Notes under the pieces: model-generated
Database searches by the model: none
What the model saw: the letters and a program-made list of their open reading frames with translations, nothing else
What the model was told of the DNA's origin: nothing
Assembly: GCA_018814055.1 (NCBI GenBank)
Contig: JAHJAL010000092.1
Span: 1-6,392, forward strand
DNA from: Patescibacteria group bacterium
GTDB taxonomy: Bacteria > Patescibacteriota > JAHJAL01
DNA: 6,392 bases
Reading direction: 5' to 3'
Translations under genes and position numbers: made by a program
Shown here: piece by piece, positions 1 through 5,215 of the stretch
Numbering within the stretch: the stretch's first letter is position 1
Layout of the letters: each line of letters starts with the position of its first letter

Positions 1-328
1 CAGTAAACAAACAAGTTATCACATCAAATTTTTTCTTTGACTCATATGATTGCATTGTACCTTTTACAAAACTAGCTTTTTTTGTTTTCTTTTTGGCCAG
101 TTTTAACATTTCAGGATTGACATCCACTCCCGTAACTCGAAATCCACTATCTACCAGTTTTTTAGCATGAGTCCCCGTCCCACAAGCCATATCAAGCAAA
201 TCTTTCCCTTCAATTTTGTACTTATTTATCACTGATAAAATAAAATCCACTTCAATACCATACTTTTTCTTGGAATATATCTTGTCATAGAATTTAGCAT
301 ATTCTTTATACAATTGTTCTTTTGGCAT
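1..328 (-). CDS. Class I SAM-dependent methyltransferase, N-terminal part (runs off the window)
   Basis: This is the first 109 residues of a small-molecule-type methyltransferase; the gene continues past base 1. It starts MPKEQLYKEYAKFYDKIY, the usual opening helix of Methyltransf_25/11-like enzymes. Motif I (LLDMACGTGTHAKKL, about residues 44-58, with D46, G50 and G52) is the glycine-rich SAM loop. GVDVNPEMLKLA (67-78) carries the acidic residue D69 expected to bind the SAM ribose. Substrate cannot be told, because the acceptor-binding C-terminal part is outside the window. The ATG at 328 was chosen because the family's YxxxAxxYD opening follows at once. No good Shine-Dalgarno lies just upstream. 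An extended -10 at 387-392 would give a leader of about 50 bases. The fold assignment is firm; the exact function is unknown. Confidence 0.9.
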   Translation of the reverse strand, partial: MPKEQLYKEYAKFYDKIYSKKKYGIEVDFILSVINKYKIEGKDLLDMACGTGTHAKKLVDSGFRVTGVDVNPEMLKLAKKKTKKASFVKGTMQSYESKKKFDVITCLFT

Positions 329-365
329 ATTAATTAAAGTTAAAATCACTATATAAAACAACTTT

Positions 366-380
366 TTACTTCTCCCTCAT
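366..380 (-). other. Five-codon leader ORF (MREK) in the methyltransferase 5' leader
   Basis: ATG AGG GAG AAG TAA lies just after the predicted start of the methyltransferase transcript. Its GAGGGAG is the only purine-rich Shine-Dalgarno-like stretch in that leader, and it lies about 40 bases upstream of the methyltransferase ATG. It may be chance or an upstream initiation site. The support is weak. Confidence 0.15.
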
Positions 381-386
381 AAATCC

Positions 387-395
387 ATTATAACA
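387..395 (-). promoter_or_regulatory. Extended -10 promoter for the methyltransferase gene
   Basis: On the minus strand the sequence reads TGTTATAAT, a perfect TGnTATAAT extended -10 box. No recognisable -35 hexamer sits 16-18 bases upstream, where the second hairpin of repeat copy 1 lies. Transcription would start near 380. Confidence 0.55.
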
Positions 396-401
396 AAGAA
401 C

Positions 402-422
402 AAAACACGCCTCGTTAGCGTG
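402..422 (-). terminator. Second hairpin of the copy 1 module, terminator-like
   Basis: The minus strand reads CACGC-taacgag-GCGTG followed by TTTTGTTC. The stem is 5 bp, extendable with a G-T and an A-T pair, followed by a short T-rich tract. It lies between the 535-1056 gene and the methyltransferase promoter and resembles the hairpin at 1095-1114. Confidence 0.5.
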
Positions 423-435
423 CTTCCAAAAATCA

Positions 436-509
436 AACTCCGCACAATACACAATGTTCGAACCAGTTTACAGATTACAGGTTAGTTACCCCACACTCTT
501 TACTCAATA
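436..509 (-). repeat. Repeat element copy 1, downstream of the deoxyribosyltransferase-like gene
   Basis: This is one of four related elements in the window, all read on the minus strand. It begins about 25 bases after the TGA of the 535-1056 gene with TTGAGTAAAGAGTGTGGGGTAACT and continues through TGTAATCTGTAAAC to GGTTCGAAC. It ends in a hairpin with arms at 450-458 and 436-444 around the loop TATTG, then TTTGATTTTT. This is the most diverged hairpin: one A-A mismatch, several G-T pairs. Similarity to copies 2 and 3 continues past the hairpin to about position 402. Probable role: transcript 3' end or structured RNA; the family is not recognised. Confidence 0.75.
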
Positions 510-534
510 CACTACTCATCCATGAAATAGAAAA

Positions 535-1056
535 TCAATTCTTAGCTCGCCCTTCTTCAATAGAACGACAATGTTCCATCGCCTCCTCAACTATAGAAAT
601 ATCTTTAGGTGTTATATCCTTCAGTCCAGCCAAAACTTTACCAATTTCTGCAATATCTTCGATAATCACATCTGAAAATGCAAATATAAATGAATGAATC
701 CAATCTTCAATTGTCTTCCCACGAAAAACAACGTTTGATCTTCGACATGGCGAATCTTTCGGCAAAACCGTAATCACTGGCTTCCCAAACATTTTTGCAA
801 TCACAAGTTCTTGAGAAGTGCCCACACCAGGCTTATTCTCCGCGCAAACCAATATCAAATCAGAACTCTTTACCTGCTGACAATCCTTGCCAAATATACA
901 TAAAAAATCATCTTCTGGTAGATCTCTTTCATAGGGATCAATATATTCAGCATCCAGACATTCACCCACCGCCCGCCGATATCTAACCCGCCAATCATCG
1001 AAAGATTTAGCTTCTTTGTCACCCTTGGGAACACTACCGGCAAGATATATTTTCAT
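535..1056 (-). CDS. Nucleoside 2-deoxyribosyltransferase-like protein
   Basis: This 173-residue protein has the signature of the Nuc_deoxyrib_tr fold, whose enzymes cleave or exchange the N-glycosidic bond of deoxynucleosides through a glutamate nucleophile. MKIYLAGS at the N-terminus is the first strand and turn of that fold. A central SSDLILV (64-70) supplies the expected aspartate (D66). GTSQELVIAKMFGKPV (79-94) matches the GT..E...A...GKPV segment carrying the catalytic glutamate (E83). A second conserved-looking block, RRSNVVF followed by IEDWIHSFIFAFSD, may form the substrate lid. Whether it is a transferase, hydrolase or inactive relative cannot be told. Start: GAGG (1062-1065) lies at good distance before the ATG, with an extended -10 just upstream. 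It ends in TGA and is followed by repeat copy 1. No operon partner is visible. Confidence 0.78.
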   Translation of the reverse strand: MKIYLAGSVPKGDKEAKSFDDWRVRYRRAVGECLDAEYIDPYERDLPEDDFLCIFGKDCQQVKSSDLILVCAENKPGVGTSQELVIAKMFGKPVITVLPKDSPCRRSNVVFRGKTIEDWIHSFIFAFSDVIIEDIAEIGKVLAGLKDITPKDISIVEEAMEHCRSIEEGRAKN

Positions 1057-1080
1057 AGTAACCTCATTACAATTTTCTTC

Positions 1081-1089
1081 ATTATAGCA
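1081..1089 (-). promoter_or_regulatory. Extended -10 promoter for the 535-1056 gene
   Basis: The minus strand reads TGCTATAAT, a consensus extended -10, 25 bases before the ATG. No -35 match is seen. The start site would be near 1074, leaving a short leader with the ribosome site GAGG. It directly follows the second hairpin of copy 2. Confidence 0.65.
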
Positions 1090-1094
1090 TACAG

Positions 1095-1114
1095 AAAAAC
1101 ACGCCTCATTGGCG
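1095..1114 (-). terminator. Second hairpin of the copy 2 module, terminator-like
   Basis: The minus strand reads CGCC-aatga-GGCG followed by TGTTTTTCTG: a compact GC stem with a five-T run. The last bases, GAGGCGTGTTTT, match the hairpin at 402-422. It would stop readthrough from the chorismate mutase gene ahead of the next promoter. Confidence 0.6.
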
Positions 1115-1127
1115 AGTTATCATCAAA

Positions 1128-1201
1128 AACTCCACGCGACACACGACATTCGAACCTGTTTTATGGCTTGATAAGAGTTACCCCACACCTCTACTCACTA
1201 C
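1128..1201 (-). repeat. Repeat element copy 2, downstream of chorismate mutase
   Basis: The minus strand reads GTGAGTAGAGGTGTGGGGTAACT, a variable part, then AAAACAGGTTCGAA and a hairpin (arms 1142-1150 and 1128-1136, loop TGTCG) followed by TTTTTGATG. Compared with copy 4, several stem positions changed, yet pairing is mostly kept through G-T pairs. It starts about 60 bases after the TGA of the chorismate mutase gene. Confidence 0.78.
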
Positions 1202-1259
1202 ATTAACTCCTAAATCTTAATATCCCAACTCTTCAATAAATCAAGACTAAATTACTATC

Positions 1260-1517
1260 TCATCTCTCTTGTCTCCTCACCGAAAAATCATGTATCATCT
1301 CAAACAACCTCTCAACCAATTCCTCCTCCAACCCCAATTCCCCGGCCAACACCTTCCTAAACTGCAACATCTCACTTAACCGCTCCAGATCTACAATATC
1401 TTTTCTCGCTTTCCTCTTATACTCCCCAATTTTCTCCACCACTCTCATTCTTTCTACCAGCAACTTCAAAATCTCACCATCAATCCTATCAATCTCTTTC
1501 CTATATATACCCAACAT
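1260..1517 (-). CDS. Chorismate mutase, AroQ type (stand-alone)
   Basis: This 85-residue all-helical protein matches the CM_2 (AroQ) family, which converts chorismate to prephenate in phenylalanine and tyrosine synthesis. Aligned by eye to the E. coli mutase domain, the active-site residues are R6 (R11), R23 (R28), K34 (K39), D43 (D48), R46 (R51) and Q83 (Q88). The position of E. coli E52 is L47 here, which could lower or alter activity. Length is typical for a monofunctional AroQ. The start ATG has only a weak, very close purine stretch (GAGAAG). The gene begins 38 bases after the stop of the beta-helix protein with no terminator or clear promoter between, so it is probably read from that transcript. 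It ends in TGA, followed by repeat copy 2. No other aromatic-pathway gene is visible here. Confidence 0.88.
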   Translation of the reverse strand: MLGIYRKEIDRIDGEILKLLVERMRVVEKIGEYKRKARKDIVDLERLSEMLQFRKVLAGELGLEEELVERLFEMIHDFSVRRQER

Positions 1518-1555
1518 AACTTCTCGTATAATACTAAATTATTTCTACTGCCTAA

Positions 1556-2743
1556 CTAAAACACCGCCGTCGCAATATACATAATATTGTTTGTATAAAC
1601 TCCCGTCTCCTGCAAAACCGTCACTTCCAGTTGATATGACACCACATTCACTTCATCCGCCACCGGCTCAGTTTCCATAGCGATATTGTATGGAGTATTA
1701 TTTCCTCCAAATGAACCATATTTACTGACCTGAAAATCAGAATAGTCAGTGTCATCAGTGGTAAAACCAAAATATGATTCAGTACCTGAACCAGGAGGAG
1801 AAGCCCAAATTGTCGGGATAGCATAAGTACCAGAAAAAGTCTTCATTGTATCCGATCCACCACTAGTCAAATCCTGATTCTGCTCTACCGTAATCACATA
1901 TCCGTCAGTCGCATTGGTACTCACAGTCAAAGTCTGACAAACTATCTTGGTTTGAGCTCCACCATATGTTCCAAAAGGCATAGTAGAGCCAGTCGAAGTC
2001 ACACTCGCATTCCCACCCGCATTGGCACAGACCACTCCGGCAGACACACCGGCTACTGTAAAAGTTAATGTGGAAGGAACGGTGGCAGTGACCACCAAAG
2101 TTTCGTCAAGACCTGCTGAATATTCATAAGCACCAACATCTGGCACTCCAATCCGATTGTATCCTCGCTGATCAATCGTCGGTGCCCCCGTCCCCGTACC
2201 ATTATTGATCGCCGGACTACCAGTCTGCAGTGAATGAGTCAAAGTCACCCCACCATTTGGCCCCAAGGCATTGATCAGGGGATTGGTATTAACTTGATCA
2301 CCGGTTTGATTGAAATTACAGGTATCGGTATCCTCAATATTGTAACCTTGTGAAGTATTGGAACCAAATCCTATCAAACAATTACCGCCAGTGTTGCTGG
2401 AAACAATAGTATTCTTATAGGTCATTGTACCACCAGCATTATACAACCCACCTCCCGATGTAGCAGTGTTATTGGCGATAGTAGAATTTACTAAATGCAT
2501 AGTTCCGTTATAATTCACTATACCTCCTCCATCTCCAGTAGTGGAGATATTACCGCTGACGGTAGAATTTGTCATATTTATCGTTCCAGCAACTGGGGTT
2601 GTATTATAAATACCAGCGTACTGATTTGCTCTATTGTTACTGATTTTAGAAGTATTTATGGTTAAATTACCTGAATTCAATATACCACCGTAATTTCCCG
2701 ATGCCACATTTCCATCAATTGTCGAATAGTCAACTGTCATCAA
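1556..2743 (-). CDS. Beta-helix surface protein, C-terminal part after an in-frame stop
   Basis: This is the downstream portion of the secreted protein whose N-terminus lies at 2765-3319; both are in the same frame, separated by one TGA. Residues 1 to about 115 hold repeating coils of roughly 25 residues (NSTVSGN, NSTIANN, GGGIVNYNG), typical of a right-handed parallel beta-helix. Residues about 150-207 (NTNPLINALGPNGG to VGAYEY) match the end of CSLR-type, choice-of-anchor Q proteins. Residues about 213-395 form a beta-rich domain with two cysteines 30 residues apart (C239, C269), ending YIATAVF. It is a close paralogue of the 5780-6392 protein. The TTG at 2743 or ATG at 2740 has no good ribosome site. 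Made alone it would lack a signal peptide, so it is probably a pseudogene portion unless the TGA is suppressed or an error. Confidence 0.8.
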   Translation of the reverse strand: MMTVDYSTIDGNVASGNYGGILNSGNLTINTSKISNNRANQYAGIYNTTPVAGTINMTNSTVSGNISTTGDGGGIVNYNGTMHLVNSTIANNTATSGGGLYNAGGTMTYKNTIVSSNTGGNCLIGFGSNTSQGYNIEDTDTCNFNQTGDQVNTNPLINALGPNGGVTLTHSLQTGSPAINNGTGTGAPTIDQRGYNRIGVPDVGAYEYSAGLDETLVVTATVPSTLTFTVAGVSAGVVCANAGGNASVTSTGSTMPFGTYGGAQTKIVCQTLTVSTNATDGYVITVEQNQDLTSGGSDTMKTFSGTYAIPTIWASPPGSGTESYFGFTTDDTDYSDFQVSKYGSFGGNNTPYNIAMETEPVADEVNVVSYQLEVTVLQETGVYTNNIMYIATAVF

Positions 2744-2764
2744 CCCGTAATTGTTAATTCCAGT

Positions 2765-2767
2765 TCA
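2765..2767 (-). other. In-frame TGA interrupting the beta-helix protein
   Basis: The codons run AAC AAT AGG TGA ACT GGA ATT AAC AAT TAC GGG. Without the stop this reads NNR-x-TGINNYG, continuing straight into MTVDYSTIDGN of the next coil. Glycine (GGA to TGA, one base) fits the coil pattern. The eight codons between the TGA and the TTG at 2743 are in frame and coil-like. Confidence 0.85.
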
Positions 2768-3319
2768 CCTATTGTTAACGACTTTTACATGATCAAGATA
2801 CATACTGGTTTCTGTTGTATTAAACAAGCCACCAGTAGTACAATCCTCCACAATTACATTGGTTAAATAAGTTCTTGTCATCCCAGAAAAATTGTATGAA
2901 CTTCTTATTCCATACAAACTCGATCTTGTTATAGTCAAGTCATTTATATAGATATATGGAGAATTTGCATTGTCACTAACTTCAAAAACTCTATTAGTAT
3001 TATTTGAATCCACAATTGTTGTTTGCTCATCTGCTCCATTTATTGTTATGTCAGAAGTAATTGAAAGATGACTAATAGTTAGAAGGTAAGTCCCCGCCGG
3101 CAGTGTGATAATATCCACCCCCGCTAATGCATTTGCTTCCTCAATTGCTGCCCGCAGAGAACAATTGGCCGAAGCATCGGCACACGTCCCATTACCCGGA
3201 TTGGCATCGGCCGTATCAGAAGTAGTATCAACTACAAAAGTAGCCGCCTTGGCAACTGGTATATTGATTAAAGTGACTGCAAAAAACACAATCGCTGTAT
3301 AAATTAATTTCTTTTTCAT
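2765..3319 (-). CDS. Secreted beta-helix protein, N-terminal part (CSLR type), ends at an in-frame TGA
   Basis: This 184-residue product starts with a Sec signal peptide: MKKK, a hydrophobic stretch of about 17 residues and a likely cut after A25 (AKA). The mature start TFVVDTTSDTADANPGNGTC and CSLRAAIEEANA (53-64) are the hallmark opening of CSLREA-type extracellular beta-helix proteins. Coils with ITLPAGTYLLT, ITINGADEQTTIVD and YINDLTITRSS follow. It stops mid-coil at a TGA, and the same frame continues downstream to 1556. The full frame of about 587 codons would encode a surface or secreted adhesin-like protein. AGGGAG lies only 2 bases before the ATG. An extended -10 (3349-3357) and a terminator (3364-3390) just upstream make this an independent transcription start. 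The true annotation is probably one gene, 1556-3319, with a nonsense change or sequencing error. Confidence 0.85.
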   Translation of the reverse strand: MKKKLIYTAIVFFAVTLINIPVAKAATFVVDTTSDTADANPGNGTCADASANCSLRAAIEEANALAGVDIITLPAGTYLLTISHLSITSDITINGADEQTTIVDSNNTNRVFEVSDNANSPYIYINDLTITRSSLYGIRSSYNFSGMTRTYLTNVIVEDCTTGGLFNTTETSMYLDHVKVVNNR

Positions 3320-3348
3320 AACTCCCTAATTATTATACTATTACCTCA

Positions 3349-3357
3349 ACTATATCA
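3349..3357 (-). promoter_or_regulatory. Extended -10 promoter for the beta-helix gene
   Basis: The minus strand reads TTTGATATAGTTGA, with TGnTATAGT as the -10. The same core, TTTGGTATAGTTGA, precedes the DUF1003 gene at 5645-5653. The start site would be near 3342, giving a leader of about 22 bases. A second TATAAT at 3332-3337 is too close to the ATG to leave room for the ribosome site. Confidence 0.55.
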
Positions 3358-3363
3358 AATTAT

Positions 3364-3390
3364 AAAAAAGAGGAACCAAATAGTTCCTCT
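3364..3390 (-). terminator. Rho-independent terminator
   Basis: On the minus strand an 8-bp perfect stem AGAGGAAC / GTTCCTCT (loop TATTTG) is followed by TTTTT. It lies about 22 bases after the TAA of the orphan tail at 3413-3505. That spacing is normal for a gene's own terminator and suggests the tail was once the end of a real gene. Confidence 0.85.
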
Positions 3391-3412
3391 CTCAGAACAA
3401 TTTTTAAAAAAA

Positions 3413-3505
3413 TTATTGCACATCCAGTCCTTCAAAAATATCTATCAATTCCTGCGCATCACCAAAATCCTCAATATCATCATACTCTTCTTCAAATATT
3501 TTCAA
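3413..3505 (-). pseudogene. Orphan acidic C-terminal tail of a lost gene
   Basis: The frame reads LKIFEEEYDDIEDFGDAQEL, then IDIFEGLDVQ and TAA. It is strongly acidic with helical spacing and looks like the C-terminus of a real protein. It has no ATG and no credible start. Going upstream, the frame stays open into repeat copy 3 and meets TAG at 3581-3583, so the coding part seems to begin where repeat similarity ends (about 3505). The proper terminator just downstream supports its origin as a gene end. Alternative: a 30-40 residue protein from TTG at 3505 or 3535, but both lack a suitable ribosome site. Function unknown. Confidence 0.5.
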
Positions 3506-3534
3506 CGCCTTAGAGAGCGTGCTCTCAAAATCCA

Positions 3535-3597
3535 AACTCCGTGCAATACACGACGTTCGAACCTGTTTTATAGTTACGACCTAGTCCACCTCTCACT
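3535..3597 (-). repeat. Repeat element copy 3, inside the decayed region
   Basis: The minus strand reads TTAGTGAGAGGTGG, a shortened variable part, then GTAACTATAAAACAGGTTCGAAC and the hairpin (arms 3549-3557 and 3535-3543, loop TATTG; one G-A mismatch). Similarity with copy 1 continues downstream as GCACGCT...AAGGCG to about 3506, but the second hairpin is not intact and no T-tract follows. TGTGGGG is missing. It lies between the frameshifted remnant and the orphan tail, unlike the other copies, which follow intact genes. Confidence 0.72.
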
Positions 3598-3755
3598 AAT
3601 TATTACTTCCTCCCAAATACTTTCAATGTTTAATAATGAATGTTCTTCACGCCATTATTTTGTTCCGCTTTACATAAATTTTGAAATTTTTCAACCAGTT
3701 CTTTTTGTTTCATAAGATTGTGTTTTGCGATTTCAGTCAAAACAAAAGTGGTATA
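3574..3755 (-). pseudogene. Frameshifted remnant of a small helical protein gene
   Basis: Two overlapping frames together read as one protein. The first, open from about 3755, gives LTEIAKHNLMKQKELVEKFQ and NLCKAEQNN, then turns to noise (GVKNIHY) and stops at 3630. The next frame, from 3654, gives REEHSLLNIESIWEEV and runs into repeat copy 3, stopping at 3574. A one-base loss near 3652-3656 would explain the switch. Both halves are rich in Glu, Lys and Leu with helical spacing. The ATG at 3713 has no ribosome site. The family is not recognised; the orphan tail at 3413-3505 may be its original end, with the repeat inserted between. Confidence 0.5.
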
Positions 3756-3784
3756 TCAAAGAACGACAGTGCTTTTATCCTTTA

Positions 3785-3806
3785 GATTCCAAACAGTATT
3801 GGAATC
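3785..3806 (+). terminator. Perfect 8-bp hairpin with a T-tract on the plus strand
   Basis: GATTCCAA-acagta-TTGGAATC is followed by GCTTTTTCTG on the plus strand. It has the shape of a terminator for plus-strand transcription, but no plus-strand gene leads into it. On the minus strand, downstream of the Cys-rich membrane protein gene, it is preceded by A-rich sequence and followed by TAAAGG, so it could instead be a 3' end stabiliser. Confidence 0.4.
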
Positions 3807-3874
3807 GCTTTTTCTGTCAGCAAACAACTTTCTCTTTGTACTTTTTATCAGATTGTAAAATATTTTTGCAATAT

Positions 3875-4393
3875 TCACTTTTTGCCTTCTTTATTGAATA
3901 ATTGTTCCGCCGAGCAACCAATTTCTCTTTGTTTACAAAATTTACAAGCTAATGTGCCTCGAACAAAACCACTGCCGACAGATGTAAGAATTACTAACAT
4001 TACAATTAATAAGAGCATTAACCAATTAAAATCTAATATTAATAATACTATTCCTGCAAATAAAGGGACTATTGAAACAAGGAAATCCGGGAGTATATCT
4101 TTCCAAGTAATCTTGTCCCTGATAAATTTATGAGAATTTCCCTTTTTAAAAAACAATGAACATATTTTTCCTTTGCCAAAAGCACAAAATTTCCCATAAT
4201 AATAACAATTAACACAACTTCTTTTCAACAAACGAATTTCTAATCCAAAAATATAAACCAAGTAGAGTATCAGCCAAATATTACCCAATTGATAAATTAT
4301 GTACGCCCCTACAAGGTAAATCGCAATTGAAACAGAATTAGAAATAAGTATTATCCAGTAAGGATAGTCATCAAAACACTTTTGTTGTTTCAT
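3875..4393 (-). CDS. Four-helix membrane protein with two CxxCx6C clusters
   Basis: This 172-residue protein has about four membrane segments (roughly 13-35, 39-56, 103-120, 122-140). Cysteine motif C60-x2-C63-x6-C70, plus C78, lies between segments 2 and 3. The same spacing recurs after segment 4 as C150-x2-C153-x6-C160, and another cysteine is C6. With four helices both clusters fall on the same side, and nearby K/R residues place that side in the cytoplasm. A shared metal site (zinc or iron-sulphur) is inferred, not shown. ATG at 4393 was preferred over an upstream in-frame ATG at 4438. It begins 1 base after the TAA of the preceding gene and has a strong GGGGGAG ribosome site in that gene's end; the longer form would overlap by 44 bases. 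It ends in TGA. The function is not recognised. Confidence 0.8.
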   Translation of the reverse strand: MKQQKCFDDYPYWIILISNSVSIAIYLVGAYIIYQLGNIWLILYLVYIFGLEIRLLKRSCVNCYYYGKFCAFGKGKICSLFFKKGNSHKFIRDKITWKDILPDFLVSIVPLFAGIVLLILDFNWLMLLLIVMLVILTSVGSGFVRGTLACKFCKQREIGCSAEQLFNKEGKK

Positions 4394-4394
4394 A

Positions 4395-4724
4395 TTATTT
4401 CTCCCCCAATCGACCAATAAAATAACCCAATAAACCACCTAAAATTAAAGTCATAATTAAAATTGGAATTAACGAGAATGGCTCTTTCCAGCCGATAAGT
4501 ATTGCAACAGGCAATAAAACCAGAAAAGAAATCAAAATTCCTTTGAACACACTATTAATTTTCAAATTAGAGGTTGAAATCATAAAACCGGCAACTACCC
4601 ATAATGACAAAGCAGATAAATTCGCATCCCAGGTCATTTTTTGAAAAATCATCGGTATTACATCAATTATCCCGGCTATAATGCCAAAAATAATTCCTGC
4701 TTTAGTTTTGCTTACTTTTTTCAT
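4395..4724 (-). CDS. Small four-helix membrane protein, unknown function
   Basis: This 109-residue protein is almost wholly hydrophobic, with about four membrane segments: near 8-27, 36-50, 58-77 and 84-104. Basic ends (MKKVSKTK and GRLGEK) suggest both termini in the cytoplasm. Polar signposts are QKMTWDANLS between segments 1 and 2 and GWKEPFS between 3 and 4. No catalytic motif is seen. AAGGG lies 8 bases before the ATG, a normal ribosome site. The gene begins 41 bases after the cupin stop and ends 1 base before the Cys-rich membrane protein start. Such near-overlap suggests translational coupling and perhaps a two-protein membrane complex. Confidence 0.8.
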   Translation of the reverse strand: MKKVSKTKAGIIFGIIAGIIDVIPMIFQKMTWDANLSALSLWVVAGFMISTSNLKINSVFKGILISFLVLLPVAILIGWKEPFSLIPILIMTLILGGLLGYFIGRLGEK

Positions 4725-4765
4725 TTTTTTTGCCCTTAACTAAAATATCGCCATCGAACAACAGA

Positions 4766-5164
4766 CTATTCTGTTGTCACCCCATCAAATTCAGCTTCAT
4801 TTGCTTCCGCTTCATCTTTAGTAGCACGCACTATCCCATCTTTATGATGAGCAGGCGAGTATATGGTATACAACTTCAGCTCTTCTGTTGTTGAAACGTT
4901 AATCACATTATGCTCCGCGCCAGCCGGCACCAAAATTGCCGAACCGTCAGCCACTTCGTATTCATTGCCATCGATTAAAACCTTACCCAAACCATTTTCA
5001 AAACGAAAAAACTGATCATTCTCGGCATGAATTTCCAAACCAATCTCCTCACCCGGCCACAAACTCATTAGAACTAATTGACAGTGTTTACCAGTATAAA
5101 GTACCCGACGAAAATCGCTATTTTCCAGCGTTTCTTTTTCAATATTTACATTAAAACCCTTCAT
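4766..5164 (-). CDS. Small single-domain cupin protein
   Basis: This 132-residue protein is a conserved one-domain cupin (Cupin_2 type). Motif 2 is exact: G74-x5-P80-x-G82-x2-H85-x3-N89 (GSAILVPAGAEHNVIN). Motif 1 runs from G42 through H46, E56 and G60 (GLEIHAENDQFFRFENGLG). It lacks the usual second histidine of the HxH pair, so metal binding would rely on H46, H85 and perhaps Q51 or E56. YTIYSPAHHKDGIV follows, then an acidic Glu/Ala-rich tail. Cupins of this size may be isomerases, dioxygenases or sugar-binding proteins; the substrate is unknown. It has a perfect AGGAGG 6 bases before the ATG and lies 51 bases after the DUF1003 gene, probably in one operon. It ends in TAG. Confidence 0.88.
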   Translation of the reverse strand: MKGFNVNIEKETLENSDFRRVLYTGKHCQLVLMSLWPGEEIGLEIHAENDQFFRFENGLGKVLIDGNEYEVADGSAILVPAGAEHNVINVSTTEELKLYTIYSPAHHKDGIVRATKDEAEANEAEFDGVTTE

Positions 5165-5182
5165 CTCAAACCTCCTAAAAAA

Positions 5183-5199
5183 AATAATTATTAATTATT
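5183..5199 (-). promoter_or_regulatory. A/T-only palindrome abutting the cupin ribosome site
   Basis: AATAATTA-n-TAATTATT is a perfect 8-base inverted repeat, followed on the minus strand by TTTTTT and then directly AGGAGG. It could be a weak attenuator between the DUF1003 and cupin genes, or an operator. An A-U-only stem is weak, so chance in AT-rich spacer DNA is possible. Confidence 0.25.
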
Positions 5200-5215
5200 A
5201 GTACTGAACAAAATT

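Noticed and set aside
451..475. The GGTTCGAAC block as the T-loop of a tRNA or tRNA fragment.
   Set aside because: Bases on either side of TTCGAA do not form a T-stem in any copy, and no acceptor or anticodon stem could be found around it.
2765..2767. UGA translated as glycine across this genome.
   Set aside because: TGA ends the genes at 535, 1260 and 3875, and no other gene has an in-frame TGA. A recoded genome would show many.
3416..3715. A 99-codon plus-strand reading frame.
   Set aside because: It runs antisense through repeat copy 3 and the remnant gene, has no ribosome site, and its product has no domain-like pattern. It is probably open by chance in AT-rich DNA.
4394..4438. The longer start (ATG at 4438) for the Cys-rich membrane protein.
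   Set aside because: It would overlap the upstream gene by 44 bases. The ATG at 4393 has a strong GGGGGAG site and sits 1 base after the preceding stop.
4936..5154. Plus-strand reading frames opposite the cupin, NDT-like and surface protein genes.
   Set aside because: They are antisense shadows of well-supported minus-strand genes and have no recognisable domains.
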